Counted from the stretch's first letter, positions 1-10,199 are shown. The stretch: DNA of 64,000 bases from Comamonadaceae bacterium (GCA_027488985.1 JAIYAR010000009.1:62001-126000), one strand, 5' to 3'. The notes: generated by a model not told the origin, from the sequence alone. Program-made: numbers and translations.

Positions 1-1065
1 GCTGGCGCTCACGTCCTGGCCCAAGGGCACTTTGCGCATGTGCACGTTCAGAATCTGTTCACGGCCGCGAATGTCGGGCAGCGTCACGTAGACCTGACGG
101 TCGAAACGGCCGGGGCGCAGCAAAGCGGCATCCAGAATGTCAGGGCGGTTGGTGGCAGCCACCACAATCACGCCGACGTTGGTCTCGAAGCCGTCCATCT
201 CCACCAGCATCTGGTTCAGGGTCTGTTCGCGCTCGTCGTTACCGCCGCCCAAGCCTGCTCCACGTTGACGGCCTACAGCGTCAATTTCATCGATAAAGAT
301 GATGCAAGGTGCGTTCTTCTTGGCGTTCTCGAACATGTCGCGCACGCGGGACGCACCCACGCCGACAAACATTTCTACAAAGTCGGAGCCGGAAATGCTG
401 AAGAAAGGCACCTTGGCTTCACCGGCAATCGACTTGGCCAACAAAGTCTTGCCGGTACCGGGAGGGCCCACCAATAGCAAACCGCGAGGAATTCGTCCGC
501 CGAGCTTCTGGAATTTGCTGGGGTCTTTGAGGAAGTCCACAACTTCCTTCACTTCTTCCTTGGCTTCGTCGCAACCTGCCACGTCGGCAAAAGTCACCGT
601 ATTGGTGTTTTCATCCAACAATCGGGCCTTGCTCTTGCCGAAGCTGAAGGCGCCGCCTTTGCCGCCACCCTGCATCTGGCGCATGAAGTACACCCACACG
701 CCGATCAACAGAAGCATGGGGCCCCAGCTGACCAGCAGGGTCATGAGCAGAGAGCCTTCCTCGCGTGGCTTGACGTCAAACTTGACGTTGTTGGCAATCA
801 GATCACCCACCAAGCCACGATCCAGATAGGTCGCAGTAGTACGCACTTTGCGGTCGTCAGCGGTGACGGCCAGAATCTCGGTACCGCCCTGCCCTTCCTG
901 GATGATGGCGCTCTTGATCTGCTTGTTCCGCACTTGCTCCAGGAAATCGGAATACCCGACCGTACCCGACGCTGCTGTGCGTGAGTCAAATTGCTTGAAC
1001 ACGGTGAACAGCACCAAAGCGATCACCAACCACACTGCAACTTTAGAAAACCACTGATTATTCAA
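1..1065 (-). CDS. ftsH: ATP-dependent zinc metalloprotease FtsH (5' part, cut by window edge)
   Basis: Membrane-anchored AAA+ protease that extracts and degrades membrane and short-lived cytosolic proteins. Reading the minus strand gives a protein starting [17 protein letters not shown], with a first membrane helix near residues 9-22, a periplasmic part, a second helix near 107-127, the Walker A box GPPGTGKT near 200, the Walker B box IIFIDEID near 255-262, and the second region of homology with [20 protein letters not shown] near 303-322. The zinc-binding HEXGH protease part lies outside the window. The start is taken as a TTG at 1063-1065, because GGAG stands just upstream and the protein begins there in the family; no ATG fits. 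rlmE lies 132 bp upstream on the same strand, the usual rlmE-ftsH pair. Confidence 0.96.
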   Translation of the reverse strand, partial: MNNQWFSKVAVWLVIALVLFTVFKQFDSRTAASGTVGYSDFLEQVRNKQIKSAIIQEGQGGTEILAVTADDRKVRTTATYLDRGLVGDLIANNVKFDVKPREEGSLLMTLLVSWGPMLLLIGVWVYFMRQMQGGGKGGAFSFGKSKARLLDENTNTVTFADVAGCDEAKEEVKEVVDFLKDPSKFQKLGGRIPRGLLLVGPPGTGKTLLAKSIAGEAKVPFFSISGSDFVEMFVGVGASRVRDMFENAKKNAPCIIFIDEIDAVGRQRGAGLGGGNDEREQTLNQMLVEMDGFETNVGVIVVAATNRPDILDAALLRPGRFDRQVYVTLPDIRGREQILNVHMRKVPLGQDVSAS

Positions 1066-1197
1066 GCGAAGCTCCAATAAGGACGCGAAGGCCCGTGCTC
1101 CGCGTACATGGGACCCATTTTAGGCCTTTCAAGCAAGCGGCACCGTTATTTACGCTATCGCGGCCATAGAAACTGCATGGGTTTAGTCAAGCAGGGC

Positions 1198-1884
1198 TCA
1201 AAAACCCTTGAGACCCAGCCCGATAAGAAAGGTTTCAGACGAACGGTCACGTGACGCTTTGGGCTTGAGCGGCTTGACCGTCACAAACGCCTGTTTGAAG
1301 CGCTGCACCACTTCGTTGTAGCTGCCACCATGGAAAACCTTGGCCACCAGTGCCCCCTGAGGCTTCATGTGGTTCTGGGCAAATTCAATGGCCAGCTCAA
1401 CCAGGTATTCCACCCGCGCGGCATCGGCCGACGAAATACCCGAGAGGTTAGGCGCCATGTCCGACACCACCAGATCCGCCTTCTGCCCGCCCAGAGCGGC
1501 TTCGAGCTGCGTCAAGGTTTCGGCTTCGCGGAAGTCTCCCTGGATGAAAGTAACCCCTTCGATGGGTTCCATGGGCAGCAAGTCGAGGCCGATGATGGTG
1601 CCGTTCATCTCCCCGACGGCAGCCCCTTGGGGCGACATGCGTCGGCGCAGGTACTGGCTCCATGCACCTGGTGTGCACCCCAAATCCACCACCAGCTGCC
1701 CCGGCTTGACCAGATGCAGGGCTTCGTCAATTTCCTTGAGTTTGTAGGCAGCGCGGGCGCGGTAGCCCTCTTTGTTTGCGAGCTTGACGTAGGGGTCATT
1801 GATATGGTCGTGCAACCATGCCTTGTTGACCTTTTTATTGCCCGCCTTGTTGTCGGGCTTGTTACTTTTGCTCTGCGTTTTCAT
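1198..1884 (-). CDS. rlmE: 23S rRNA (uridine(2552)-2'-O)-methyltransferase RlmE
   Basis: Heat-shock rRNA methyltransferase (FtsJ/RrmJ) that methylates U2552 of 23S rRNA in the A loop late in 50S assembly, using S-adenosylmethionine. The 228-residue protein has a basic lysine/asparagine-rich N terminus, the SAM motif [15 protein letters not shown], and the catalytic series of the family: K in [14 protein letters not shown] in [11 protein letters not shown] in ALVAKVF and E in SSETFLIG. The reading frame runs open far upstream, but that part overlaps yhbY on the other strand; ATG at 1882-1884 gives the family length. It is divergent from yhbY with only 18 bp between start codons. Confidence 0.95.
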   Translation of the reverse strand: MKTQSKSNKPDNKAGNKKVNKAWLHDHINDPYVKLANKEGYRARAAYKLKEIDEALHLVKPGQLVVDLGCTPGAWSQYLRRRMSPQGAAVGEMNGTIIGLDLLPMEPIEGVTFIQGDFREAETLTQLEAALGGQKADLVVSDMAPNLSGISSADAARVEYLVELAIEFAQNHMKPQGALVAKVFHGGSYNEVVQRFKQAFVTVKPLKPKASRDRSSETFLIGLGLKGF

Positions 1885-1902
1885 TGCGTTGATAATACCC
1901 AC

Positions 1903-2376
1903 ATGCCTCAAATCCAATTGACACCCGCTCAGCGCAAAGAACACCGCGCTGAAGCCCACCACCTGGACCCCGTGGTTCTGGTCGGTGGCGATGGCCTGAC
2001 TGCCAACGTAAAAAAAGAAATCGAAGCCGCCCTGAACGCCCATGGACTGATCAAAGTCCGCGTGTTTTCTGATGACCGCACCGCCCGTGACGAGATGTTC
2101 AAAACCTTGGCGGAAGAGCTCAATGCTGCGCCCATCCAGCACATCGGCAAACTGCTGGTGCTCTGGCGCCCCAAACCGGCCAAGGAAAAAGCGGTTGACG
2201 AAGATCGCATGCCAGGCCCCCGTGACTTCAAGGTCTTGAAGTTCGGCCGTCCCGGCACCCGCCCCGAAGTCAAAACCCTGCGTGTGCTGGGCAACCAGCG
2301 CCTCACGCCCGGCGGCAACATCAAGCGCGCCAAACCGAAGCCAAAGACCAGCGTCAAGAAACGCAGCCAGACCTGA
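1903..2376 (+). CDS. yhbY: YhbY-family RNA-binding protein (CRM domain) with a long basic tail
   Basis: Small RNA-binding protein of the CRM/YhbY family, associated with pre-50S ribosomal particles in other bacteria. The 157 residues comprise an N-terminal CRM fold (about 5-98) with the loop [13 protein letters not shown] and the closing segment [11 protein letters not shown], followed by a roughly 55-residue basic tail rich in K, R and P that is absent from short YhbY proteins such as the E. coli one. The start ATG at 1903 was chosen because the open frame upstream is only antisense to rlmE. A strong terminator follows directly. Pairing with rlmE and ftsH fits a role in large-subunit assembly. 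Confidence 0.9.
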   Translation: MPQIQLTPAQRKEHRAEAHHLDPVVLVGGDGLTANVKKEIEAALNAHGLIKVRVFSDDRTARDEMFKTLAEELNAAPIQHIGKLLVLWRPKPAKEKAVDEDRMPGPRDFKVLKFGRPGTRPEVKTLRVLGNQRLTPGGNIKRAKPKPKTSVKKRSQT

Positions 2377-2397
2377 TTCGGAATTTTTTACTGACAA

Positions 2398-2423
2398 CCG
2401 GAGCCCAAAGCTCCGGTTTTTTT
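2398..2423 (+). terminator. Rho-independent terminator of yhbY
   Basis: CCGGAGC (2398-2404) pairs with GCTCCGG (2410-2416) around a five-base loop and is followed by seven T residues. It lies 21 bp after the yhbY stop and touches the stop codon of the convergent DUF4149 gene. Confidence 0.92.
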
Positions 2424-2862
2424 ATGCCTGTGTCTCGCTCGCAGCTTTCGCCGGCATAAGTGCGGTGATCATTTTCTTGAACACCACCAGCGCACACAGC
2501 CACTGCACGACGTACATCGCGCTGCCCAAACGATGCCAAAGGGCGAGGTTCTCTCGGGCAACGATACGGGGAGCCACCGCCAGCTCCACCAATAAGGCCA
2601 ACAGCACGCCACCCACTACAAAAAGTGTAGCTGCCCGCGCAGATTCCACGGGGACCAACAAGCGATTTGATCTGAAAACCATCAAGAGCATGGCACCGCA
2701 AGCCACTGAAATCCAAGTCTGGGCACTGAAGAGTTTGGCCGCCATTTGGCCGGCCATGGCCGGGGTAGGCAGATGCACAAACAACATGGGCACCACCATA
2801 AAACCCAGCATCGTCAGGCTCATGGCCCACGCTGCCGCCAACCAGACCGGGAGTTGCCGCAT
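2422..2862 (-). CDS. DUF4149 domain-containing membrane protein
   Basis: Inner-membrane protein of unknown function, 146 residues, matching the DUF4149 pattern of about four hydrophobic helices (roughly 5-25, 45-63, 80-97 and 112-130). Its ATG overlaps the greA stop codon by one base (TGATG), so it is probably translated by coupling to greA. Residues about 70-82 (VESARAATLFVVG) are encoded by a copy of the dispersed repeat described at 2615-2658, just before a predicted helix, which may explain the slightly altered loop there. The function cannot be told from the sequence. Confidence 0.75.
   Translation of the reverse strand: MRQLPVWLAAAWAMSLTMLGFMVVPMLFVHLPTPAMAGQMAAKLFSAQTWISVACGAMLLMVFRSNRLLVPVESARAATLFVVGGVLLALLVELAVAPRIVARENLALWHRLGSAMYVVQWLCALVVFKKMITALMPAKAASETQA
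2615..2658 (+). repeat. Dispersed Comamonadaceae-type repeat inside a coding region
   Basis: The stretch contains GTGTAGCTGCCCGCGCAGAT followed by TCCACGGGG, closely matching the copies at 9312, 40609 and 42764. It lies within the DUF4149 gene and is translated in frame from the opposite strand as VESARAATLF. Confidence 0.75.
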
Positions 2863-3338
2863 CAGATGTAGTGAACCGCAACCACCTCGTAGGCGCGCTC
2901 GCCGCCGGGCGCCTGCACGACAGCGGTATCGCCAACTTCTTTGCCGATGAGGGCACGGGCAATCGGGCTGCTGATGTTGATAAGGCCTTGCTTCAGATCC
3001 GCCTCGTCTTCACCCACGATCTGGTACTTGACCTGCTGGCCACTGTCTTCGTCTTCCAGTTCCACCGTGGCTCCGAAAACTACACGGCCATCGGCCTGGA
3101 TGGTGGACGGGTCAATCACTTGGGCCGCAGACAGCTTGCCTTCCACTTCCTGGATACGGCCTTCAATAAAGCCTTGGCGCTCTTTGGCTGCGTCGTAGTC
3201 TGCGTTTTCGCTCAGGTCGCCCTGGGCACGGGCTTCGGCAATCGCCTGGATCACCGAGGGACGCTCGACGGTTTTGAGTTTGTGTAGCTCGGCCTTGAGC
3301 ATTTCAGCGCCGCGCTTGGTAATGGGATAGGTTGCCAT
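2862..3338 (-). CDS. greA: Transcription elongation factor GreA
   Basis: Stimulates the intrinsic RNA-cleavage activity of stalled, backtracked RNA polymerase. The 158-residue protein has the usual length and architecture: an N-terminal coiled-coil (about 1-75) with the acidic tip segment [14 protein letters not shown] that reaches the polymerase active site, and a C-terminal FKBP-like domain (about 80-158). It follows carB by 110 bp on the same strand; that gap holds a strong hairpin without a T-run. Confidence 0.97.
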   Translation of the reverse strand: MATYPITKRGAEMLKAELHKLKTVERPSVIQAIAEARAQGDLSENADYDAAKERQGFIEGRIQEVEGKLSAAQVIDPSTIQADGRVVFGATVELEDEDSGQQVKYQIVGEDEADLKQGLINISSPIARALIGKEVGDTAVVQAPGGERAYEVVAVHYI

Positions 3339-3376
3339 GGTGTCTCTAGCCAGGTTTTATGGAGCCTCAAAGTACA

Positions 3377-3410
3377 AGGACAGTGCGGCGCTTGCGCGCG
3401 GCACTGTCCT
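3377..3410 (-). other. 10-bp perfect inverted repeat between carB and greA
   Basis: AGGACAGTGC (3377-3386) is exactly complementary to GCACTGTCCT (3401-3410) with a GC-rich 14-base spacer. No T-run follows on either strand, so it is not a typical terminator. It could be a processing or stabilising stem in a carB-greA transcript. Confidence 0.6.
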
Positions 3411-3448
3411 ATGCGGTTGGACCCGATTATGCCAATGATTGAGAAAGT

Positions 3449-6400
3449 TTAGGCAGTGAGTTCTGCGTGCATTTCCTGCACAGAGATCACACCCAAGCTA
3501 TCCAGGTACTTCATGCCTTCCACGGCAGCCTCTGCGCCTGCAATGGTCGTGTAGGTGGTCACGCGGGCCAGCAAGGCGGAGGTACGGATCAGACGGGAGT
3601 CCGCAATCGCGTTGCGACGCTCTTCCACAGTGTTCACCACCATGGAAATTTCCTCGTTCTTGATCATGTCTACGATGTGCGGGCGACCTTCAGTGACCTT
3701 GTTGACCACACCGCAGGCCACGCCTGCAGCATTGATGGCAGCGGCAGTACCCTTGGTTGCCACCACATCAAAGCCCATGGACACCAGCTTGCGCGCCACT
3801 TCCACCGCACGAGGCTTGTCGGCCTGCTTCACCGAAATGAACGCTTTGCCACCACGGGGCAGCTTGGCGCCCGCGCCCAATTGGCTCTTCACGAACGCTT
3901 CGCCAAAGGTCTTGCCCACGCCCATCACCTCACCGGTGGACTTCATCTCAGGTCCTAGGATGGTGTCCACGCCCGGGAACTTGACGAAGGGGAACACCGC
4001 TTCCTTCACGCTGAAGTACGGAGGTGTCACCTCTTTTGAAATACCTTGGCTCGCAAGCGTTTGGCCGGCCATGCAGCGTGCAGCCACCTTAGCCAACTGG
4101 ATGCCGGTGGCCTTGGAGACGAATGGCACGGTACGGCTGGCGCGTGGGTTCACTTCCAGCACGTAAATCACGTCTTTGCCATCCACGTTCTGGATAGCGA
4201 ACTGCACGTTCATCAAACCCACCACATTCAAGGCACCGGCCATGGCTTTAGTCTGGCGCTTGATCTCGGCCACGGTGTCGGCATGCAAGCTGTAAGGTGG
4301 CAAAGAGCACGCAGAGTCGCCGCTGTGCACACCGGCTTGCTCGATGTGTTCCATCACGCCACCGATGAAGGTGTCGCCGGTCGCGTCGCGGATGCAATCC
4401 ACATCGCACTCAATAGCGTCGTTCAGGAAGCGGTCCAGCAGCACGGGGCTGTCGTTGCTCACCTTGACGGCTTCGCGCATGTAGCGCTCTAGGTCGCGCT
4501 GCTCGTGCACGATTTCCATGGCGCGGCCACCCAGCACATAGCTGGGGCGCACCACCAAGGGGTAACCCAGGGCAGCCGCCTTTTCCAAGGCCTCGGCCTC
4601 AGTGCGGGCCGTAGCATTGGGTGGCTGGCGCAGATTCAAGGCGTGCAGCAGCTTCTGGAAGCGCTCGCGATCTTCAGCAGCGTCAATCATGTCAGGGGTA
4701 GTGCCGATGATGGGCACGCCATTGGCCTCGAGGTCCAGCGCCAACTTCAAAGGTGTTTGGCCACCGTACTGCACGATCACGCCGACCGGCTTTTCCTTGT
4801 CCACGATTTCGAGCACGTCTTCGAGGGTCAGGGGTTCGAAGTACAGACGGTCGGACGTGTCGTAGTCGGTAGACACGGTTTCAGGGTTGCAGTTGACCAT
4901 GATGGTCTCGTACCCGTCTTCGCGCATGGCCAAGGCAGCGTGCACGCAGCAGTAGTCGAACTCGATACCCTGGCCAATACGGTTGGGGCCACCGCCCAGC
5001 ACCATGATCTTTTTCTTGTCGGTTGGCGCGGCTTCGCACTCGGAGCCGTCGGCCTCGTACGTGGAATACATGTAGGCCGTATTGGTGGCGAACTCGGCGG
5101 CGCAAGTGTCCACGCGCTTGTAGACAGGGCGCACACCCAAGGCACGACGCTTTTCGCGTACCGCCTTGTCGGTGGTCTTGAACTGGCGCGCCAAGCGGCG
5201 GTCTGAGAAGCCTTTTTGCTTCAAAGCACGTAATGTGGACGCATCAATCTTGTCCAGCGCAGAGCCGCTGGCGGGCTGGGGCAGACGTTCGATTTCAAGC
5301 TCGAGCTTCACGATCTGCTCGATCTGCACCAGGAACCAAGGGTCGATCTTGGTCAACGCAAACACTTCGTCCACGCTCATGCCTTGGGCAAAGGCATCGC
5401 CCACGTACCAGATGCGCTCGGGGCCGGGCTCGCCCAACTCTTTTTCGAGCACTTCACGGTCTTGAGTTTTCTCGTTCATGCCGTCCACGCCCACTTCCAG
5501 GCCGCGCAGGGCTTTTTGGAAGGACTCCTGGAAGGTGCGGCCCATGGCCATCACTTCGCCCACCGACTTCATCTGCGTGGTCAGGCGGCTGTCTGCGGCG
5601 GGGAATTTTTCGAATGCAAAACGCGGGATCTTGGTGACCACATAGTCTATGCTGGGCTCGAACGATGCGGGGGTGGCACCGCCGGTGATGTCGTTGCGCA
5701 GCTCGTCGAGGGTGAAGCCCACGGCCAGCTTGGCTGCGACCTTGGCAATCGGGAAACCTGTCGCTTTAGAGGCTAAAGCAGAAGAACGCGACACACGCGG
5801 GTTCATCTCGATAACGACCATGCGGCCGTCTTTGGGGTTGATGGAGAACTGCACGTTCGATCCACCGGTGTCCACGCCGATTTCTCGCAAGACAGCCAAA
5901 GAGGCATTACGCAAAATCTGGTATTCCTTGTCAGTCAAGGTCTGTGCAGGTGCCACGGTGATGGAGTCACCGGTATGCACGCCCATGGGGTCCAGATTCT
6001 CAATCGAGCAGACGATGATGCAGTTGTCCGCCTTGTCGCGCACCACTTCCATCTCATACTCTTTCCAACCCAAGAGCGACTCTTCGATCAAGAGCTCATT
6101 GGTGGGCGAGGCTTCCAGACCGCGCTTGCAGATGGTCTCGAACTCTTCGGAGTTGTAGGCGATACCGCCGCCTGTGCCACCCAGGGTGAAGCTGGGGCGA
6201 ATAACGGTAGGGAAACCCAAGGTCTTTTGCACTGCCCAGGCTTCTTCCATGCTGTGTGCGATGCCGGAACGCGCAGAACCCAGACCGATTTTGGTCATGG
6301 CGTCCTTGAACTTGAGGCGGTCCTCCGCCTTGTCGATGGCTTCAGGAGTAGCACCGATCAGCTCGACCTTGTATTTGTCCAGCACGCCGTGGTGCCAGAG

Positions 6401-6703
6401 ATCCAGCGCGCAGTTCAACGCAGTCTGGCCACCCATGGTGGGCAGGATTGCGTCAGGCTTTTCCTTGGCGATGATCTTCTCGACGGTCTGCCAGGTGATG
6501 GGCTCGATGTAGGTCACATCGGCCGTGGCAGGGTCGGTCATGATCGTGGCGGGGTTGCTGTTGATCAGGATGACCTTGTAGCCCTCTTCACGCAAAGCCT
6601 TGCATGCTTGCACCCCGGAGTAGTCGAACTCACAGGCCTGCCCAATGATGATGGGGCCGGCGCCTATGATGAGAATGCTTTTGATGTCGGTACGTTTTGG
6701 CAT
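3449..6703 (-). CDS. carB: Carbamoyl-phosphate synthase large subunit
   Basis: Makes carbamoyl phosphate from bicarbonate, two ATP and ammonia passed from CarA, for pyrimidine and arginine synthesis. The 1084 residues show the duplicated ATP-grasp layout: the first half begins [20 protein letters not shown] and carries [20 protein letters not shown], the second half begins [20 protein letters not shown] and carries [22 protein letters not shown]-terminal MGS-like regulatory domain (about 945-1084) normally binds UMP and ornithine. It is transcribed after carA, but a LeuE-type exporter gene lies between them. Confidence 0.98.
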   Translation of the reverse strand: MPKRTDIKSILIIGAGPIIIGQACEFDYSGVQACKALREEGYKVILINSNPATIMTDPATADVTYIEPITWQTVEKIIAKEKPDAILPTMGGQTALNCALDLWHHGVLDKYKVELIGATPEAIDKAEDRLKFKDAMTKIGLGSARSGIAHSMEEAWAVQKTLGFPTVIRPSFTLGGTGGGIAYNSEEFETICKRGLEASPTNELLIEESLLGWKEYEMEVVRDKADNCIIVCSIENLDPMGVHTGDSITVAPAQTLTDKEYQILRNASLAVLREIGVDTGGSNVQFSINPKDGRMVVIEMNPRVSRSSALASKATGFPIAKVAAKLAVGFTLDELRNDITGGATPASFEPSIDYVVTKIPRFAFEKFPAADSRLTTQMKSVGEVMAMGRTFQESFQKALRGLEVGVDGMNEKTQDREVLEKELGEPGPERIWYVGDAFAQGMSVDEVFALTKIDPWFLVQIEQIVKLELEIERLPQPASGSALDKIDASTLRALKQKGFSDRRLARQFKTTDKAVREKRRALGVRPVYKRVDTCAAEFATNTAYMYSTYEADGSECEAAPTDKKKIMVLGGGPNRIGQGIEFDYCCVHAALAMREDGYETIMVNCNPETVSTDYDTSDRLYFEPLTLEDVLEIVDKEKPVGVIVQYGGQTPLKLALDLEANGVPIIGTTPDMIDAAEDRERFQKLLHALNLRQPPNATARTEAEALEKAAALGYPLVVRPSYVLGGRAMEIVHEQRDLERYMREAVKVSNDSPVLLDRFLNDAIECDVDCIRDATGDTFIGGVMEHIEQAGVHSGDSACSLPPYSLHADTVAEIKRQTKAMAGALNVVGLMNVQFAIQNVDGKDVIYVLEVNPRASRTVPFVSKATGIQLAKVAARCMAGQTLASQGISKEVTPPYFSVKEAVFPFVKFPGVDTILGPEMKSTGEVMGVGKTFGEAFVKSQLGAGAKLPRGGKAFISVKQADKPRAVEVARKLVSMGFDVVATKGTAAAINAAGVACGVVNKVTEGRPHIVDMIKNEEISMVVNTVEERRNAIADSRLIRTSALLARVTTYTTIAGAEAAVEGMKYLDSLGVISVQEMHAELTA

Positions 6704-6754
6704 GGTGGACTCTTAGCTTTAGGGCTTTTTACTTTTTAATCAAATCAATCGGGG

Positions 6755-7417
6755 TCAGTTCAGGCTGGCGGTTGCCAACTTGGCGCCGAACCAGACAAAC
6801 AGGCCACCCACAGCACTGGACAAGGTGGCGCTCAGCCGCTTGCGGCGGCTGAAACCTTGGGCCAGGCGGGCGCCTGCAAAAATCAGGGCAGACAGATAAA
6901 TCGCACTGAACACCATGATGATGGCGCTCAGAATCAGGAATGGCACGGCAGGGGTGTCGTAACCGGGATCGATGAACTGCACGAAGAAGGACAGCAGAAA
7001 CAGAATGGCCTTCGGGTTCAACAGGCTGATCACCAGCGCCCGCTTGAAAGGCTGTTGCAGGTTGCTTGCGGCTTCTGCCACGGCAGTTTCGGCCGTAACC
7101 GGAGCCACGCTGCGCCATTTGCGGATGGCTGCAATCACGAGGTTGACACCTATCCACGTCAGATAGGCAGCACCCGCGTACTTGACCACCATGAACAAAG
7201 CGGGGTAAGTCCGCAGCAAACCTGCTGCCCCCAAAGCCGTGAGCAGCAACAAAATGGTGTCGCCCACAAACACGCCCATGGCGCCTTGGTAACCGGCCTT
7301 GACTCCGCGTACGGTAGCCACTGACAGGACGAACAACGAATTCGGGCCGGGCAACAAAATGATGCCCAATGCGCCTATCACGTAGGTCCAGAGGTCAGTG
7401 ACACCGTAGAAGCTCAT
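6755..7417 (-). CDS. leuE: LysE/RhtB-family amino-acid exporter, LeuE-like
   Basis: Inner-membrane efflux protein of the LysE/RhtB superfamily, 220 residues with about six hydrophobic helices. The family signature GIILLPGPNSLFVLS stands in the first helix region, followed by GAMGVFVGDTILLLLTALG and a second conserved SLLNPKAILFLLSFFVQF. The whole protein resembles the leucine exporter LeuE of E. coli, but substrate cannot be fixed by sequence. It sits between carA (5 bp away) and carB (51 bp away), so it is almost certainly part of the car transcript. Confidence 0.85.
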   Translation of the reverse strand: MSFYGVTDLWTYVIGALGIILLPGPNSLFVLSVATVRGVKAGYQGAMGVFVGDTILLLLTALGAAGLLRTYPALFMVVKYAGAAYLTWIGVNLVIAAIRKWRSVAPVTAETAVAEAASNLQQPFKRALVISLLNPKAILFLLSFFVQFIDPGYDTPAVPFLILSAIIMVFSAIYLSALIFAGARLAQGFSRRKRLSATLSSAVGGLFVWFGAKLATASLN

Positions 7418-7422
7418 GCTGC

Positions 7423-8592
7423 TTAGCCTGCCTTCTTTTCCATCTCGGTGATGAAACGGTCAAACAGGTAGCCGATGTCGTGCGGGCCTGGTGATGCCTC
7501 GGGGTGGCCCTGGAAGCAGAAAGCTGGTTTATCAGTGCGCTCCAGGCCTTGCAAGGTGCCGTCAAACAAGCTGACGTGCGTGGGGCGCAGATTGGCAGGC
7601 AAGGACTTCTCATCCACTGCAAAGCCATGGTTCTGACTGGTGATGGACACGCGGCCGCTGTCCAAGTCTTTGACCGGATGGTTGGCACCGTGGTGGCCGA
7701 ACTTCATCTTGAAGGTCTTGGCACCGCTCGCCAGCGCCATGATCTGGTGACCCAGGCAAATACCGAAGGTGGGTGTGCCGGTTTCGATCAATTCCTTGGC
7801 TGCGGTGATCGCGTAATCGCAAGGCTCCGGGTCGCCAGGGCCGTTGGACAGGAAGATGCCATTAGGGTTGAGCTTGAGCACCTCGGCAGCGGACGTTTGA
7901 GCAGGAACCACTGTCACCTTGCAGCCGCGCTCGGCCAACATGCGCAGAATGTTTTTCTTCACACCGAAGTCATAGGCCACCACATGGAATTTGGGGGCGG
8001 CTTGCTGGCCGTAGCCTTTGCCCAAGGTCCATTCAGCCTCCGTCCACGCATAGCTGCTGGCGCTGGAAACCACCTTGGCCAAATCCAAGCCCGCCATACT
8101 GGGCGCGCCTTTGGCGGCAGTCAAGGCTTTTTCAATAGCTTCCTTGGTCACCGTTTCGCCGGCAGCCAATGCCATGATGCAGCCGTTTTGCGCGCCTTGC
8201 GTGCGCAGCTGGCGGGTCAGCTGGCGGGTGTCGATGTTGGCAATGGCCACCGTGCCTTCAGCGACCAGGTACTCGGTCAGCGTCTGGGTCTTGCGGAAGT
8301 TGCTGGCTACCAAGGGCAGGTCCTTGATGATCAAGCCGGCGGCGTGGACCTTGTTGGACTCCACGTCTTCGGGGTTGATACCGTAGTTGCCGATGTGGGG
8401 GTAGGTCAGGGTGACGATCTGCTGGCAATAGCTGGGATCGGTGAGGATCTCCTGGTAGCCGGTCATGGAGGTGTTGAACACGACTTCACCGACGGTAGAG
8501 CCTGCGGCTCCAATGGAATTGCCAATGTAGACCGTGCCGTCTGCGAGCGCCAGGATGGCGGGTGGGGTGGTTCCCTTGAGAGACAAAAGCAC
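7423..8592 (-). CDS. carA: Carbamoyl-phosphate synthase small (glutaminase) subunit
   Basis: Hydrolyses glutamine and channels ammonia to CarB. The 389-residue protein has the N-terminal CarA domain ([20 protein letters not shown], then [17 protein letters not shown]) and a C-terminal class I glutamine amidotransferase with nucleophile Cys in [15 protein letters not shown] and the His/Glu pair in [12 protein letters not shown] prefer GTG at 8590-8592 as start: the sequence GGAGAAACCA directly precedes it and homologues begin LLSLKG. An in-frame TTG at 8625 lacks a good ribosome site. Confidence 0.95.
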   Translation of the reverse strand: MLLSLKGTTPPAILALADGTVYIGNSIGAAGSTVGEVVFNTSMTGYQEILTDPSYCQQIVTLTYPHIGNYGINPEDVESNKVHAAGLIIKDLPLVASNFRKTQTLTEYLVAEGTVAIANIDTRQLTRQLRTQGAQNGCIMALAAGETVTKEAIEKALTAAKGAPSMAGLDLAKVVSSASSYAWTEAEWTLGKGYGQQAAPKFHVVAYDFGVKKNILRMLAERGCKVTVVPAQTSAAEVLKLNPNGIFLSNGPGDPEPCDYAITAAKELIETGTPTFGICLGHQIMALASGAKTFKMKFGHHGANHPVKDLDSGRVSITSQNHGFAVDEKSLPANLRPTHVSLFDGTLQGLERTDKPAFCFQGHPEASPGPHDIGYLFDRFITEMEKKAG

Positions 8593-8742
8593 TGGTTTCT
8601 CCGAATGTTTTACGGGTACGCCCAAACGCGCTCAAGACAGGCTCTTGGCGGGTGCCGCGCGGGAGTTGACTCCTGGCGGATGCTTTTTACGAGGGAATGT
8701 GCAGAGGTGCGCTTGGGACGGCTGTTTTCTGGAAAGCCTCTG

Positions 8743-8748
8743 ATTATA
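8743..8748 (-). promoter_or_regulatory. Probable -10 box of the car promoter
   Basis: On the minus strand the sequence reads GGCTATAATCAG, a perfect TATAAT hexamer 150 bp upstream of the carA start. The -35 region is not obvious. If used, the transcript carries a leader of about 140 nt before carA. Confidence 0.4.
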
Positions 8749-8773
8749 GCCGAGGGCAAACCCGAATTCAGTT

Positions 8774-9544
8774 TCAGGCAAGCTTCAAGCTGCTGGCATG
8801 CAAGCAAATGGCCGCTGCCGCTGCCACATTGAGGGACTCTTCCCCGCCCGGCTGGCCTATGCGCGCGAAAACCGAGGCTTTGGCCATGAGCGCCTCGGAG
8901 ACGCCCTGCCCTTCGTGCCCCATGGCCCATGCACAGGGGTGAGGCAAGTCCAGCTTTTGCACCAGATCGCCTTGATGGGAACTGGTGACCACCAGGGGCA
9001 CTTTCAGTGTATCCAGGTCTTGCATCTCCAGCCCCTCGATCAGGCGAAGACCAAAGTGCGCCCCCATGCCGGCCCGCAATACCTTGGGGCTCCAGAGCGC
9101 GGCCGATCCTTTAAGCGCGAGCACCTGACGGAAACCGAAGGCCCCTGCACTGCGCAGGATGGACCCCACGTTCCCGGCATCCTGCACGCGGTCCAGAATC
9201 ACGGTGGCAGCCTTGGGTTCGATGCTTGCCGCCTCAGGCAGGTCGAGCACAAATCCGACCTTGGCAGGGGACTCCAGCCCACTGACCTCACGGAACAAGG
9301 CGTCCGGAATCACTACTATTTTGATAGCTGCCCGCGCATATTCCACGGGCGCCAGTGGCATAAATGACTCAGAAACCACCAGCACCGATGGGACCACACC
9401 ACGCGCCAGCGCAGCACTGCACAAGTGGTCACCCTCAATCCAGAAGCGCCCTGCCTTGCGGTACGCGGTGTTGTCGGCGCTGAGCTTGCGCAGCTCCTTG
9501 AGGAGCGCGTTCTCGCGGGAGCTGATGAGGATGGGTTCGGTCAT
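8774..9544 (-). CDS. TrmH/SpoU-family RNA 2'-O-methyltransferase
   Basis: Knotted (SPOUT) methyltransferase acting on tRNA or rRNA ribose. The 256 residues have an N-terminal substrate-binding domain (about 1-95, including FWIEGDHLC) and a C-terminal SpoU domain with the three motifs VILDRVQDAGNVGSILRSA, WAMGHEGQGVS and GGEESLNVAAAAAI. The exact nucleotide target is not evident. Residues about 67-78 (PVEYARAAIKIV) come from an in-frame copy of the dispersed repeat between the two domains. It lies 7 bp downstream of rnhB and is probably the last gene of the rpsB-to-rnhB cluster. Confidence 0.88.
   Translation of the reverse strand: MTEPILISSRENALLKELRKLSADNTAYRKAGRFWIEGDHLCSAALARGVVPSVLVVSESFMPLAPVEYARAAIKIVVIPDALFREVSGLESPAKVGFVLDLPEAASIEPKAATVILDRVQDAGNVGSILRSAGAFGFRQVLALKGSAALWSPKVLRAGMGAHFGLRLIEGLEMQDLDTLKVPLVVTSSHQGDLVQKLDLPHPCAWAMGHEGQGVSEALMAKASVFARIGQPGGEESLNVAAAAAICLHASSLKLA
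9312..9357 (+). repeat. Dispersed repeat inside the TrmH-family gene
   Basis: Contains ACTATTTTGATAGCTGCCCG followed by CGCATATTCCACGGGCGCCA. This is the cleanest coding-region copy of the family in the window. The minus-strand gene reads it as PVEYARAAIKIV. Confidence 0.85.
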
Positions 9545-9551
9545 AAAGGCT

Positions 9552-10199
9552 TCAGATCACGCGGGTCACCGGCGCAAAGGTTTTCCGGTGCTCAGGGCAG
9601 GCACCGTGGGTCTGCAAGGCGGCCAGGTGCTCGGCAGTGCCATAGCCCTTGTGGGTGGCAAAGCCGTATTGGGGGTATTGGGCGTCCAACTCGGCACACC
9701 AGCGGTCGCGGGTGACCTTGGCGAGGATGGACGCAGCCGAAATGGCGGGCACCGTGGCATCGCCCTTCACGATGGCTTCGGCCAGCACATCCAGCACCGG
9801 CAGGCGGTTGCCGTCGACCAGCACCTTGGCCGGCTTGAGGCGCAAGCCTTCGACGGCGCGGCGCATGGCCAGCAAAGTGGCTTGCAGGATGTTGATCTCG
9901 TCGATTTCTTCCACACTGGCGTGTGCGATGGAGCAGCACAGGGCTTTGGCGCGGATTTCGTCAAACAGCTTTTCACGGCGTGCGGCGCTGAGCTTCTTGG
10001 AGTCATTCAGCCCGGCAATCGGACGCAGGTCGTCCAAGATGACGGCGGCAGCCACCACCGGCCCGGCCAAGGGGCCGCGTCCCGCCTCATCCACTCCGGC
10101 TACCAGTCCCGGAATGTCCCAGCTGAAGGCCACTTGCTGCACCTTGGCAGCGACGGTTCTTTTAGCTTTGGAGGACTTTTTCAATGGCATCAGTGGCAA
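9552..10199 (-). CDS. rnhB: Ribonuclease HII
   Basis: Removes ribonucleotides misincorporated in DNA and RNA of RNA-DNA hybrids. The 215 residues carry the N-terminal motif [19 protein letters not shown] with the catalytic Asp-Glu pair, [13 protein letters not shown], and the later acidic residues in VLVDGNRLP and AELDAQYP. The lysine-rich N terminus ([13 protein letters not shown]) is an extension relative to short RNases HII, and the first 13 codons overlap the end of lpxB. The second Met (residue 4) is an alternative start. Confidence 0.95.
   Translation of the reverse strand: MPLMPLKKSSKAKRTVAAKVQQVAFSWDIPGLVAGVDEAGRGPLAGPVVAAAVILDDLRPIAGLNDSKKLSAARREKLFDEIRAKALCCSIAHASVEEIDEINILQATLLAMRRAVEGLRLKPAKVLVDGNRLPVLDVLAEAIVKGDATVPAISAASILAKVTRDRWCAELDAQYPQYGFATHKGYGTAEHLAALQTHGACPEHRKTFAPVTRVI

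Noticed and set aside
1330..1902. Upstream extension of the yhbY frame
   Set aside because: This part lies opposite rlmE and does not resemble YhbY proteins; ATG at 1903 gives the domain start.
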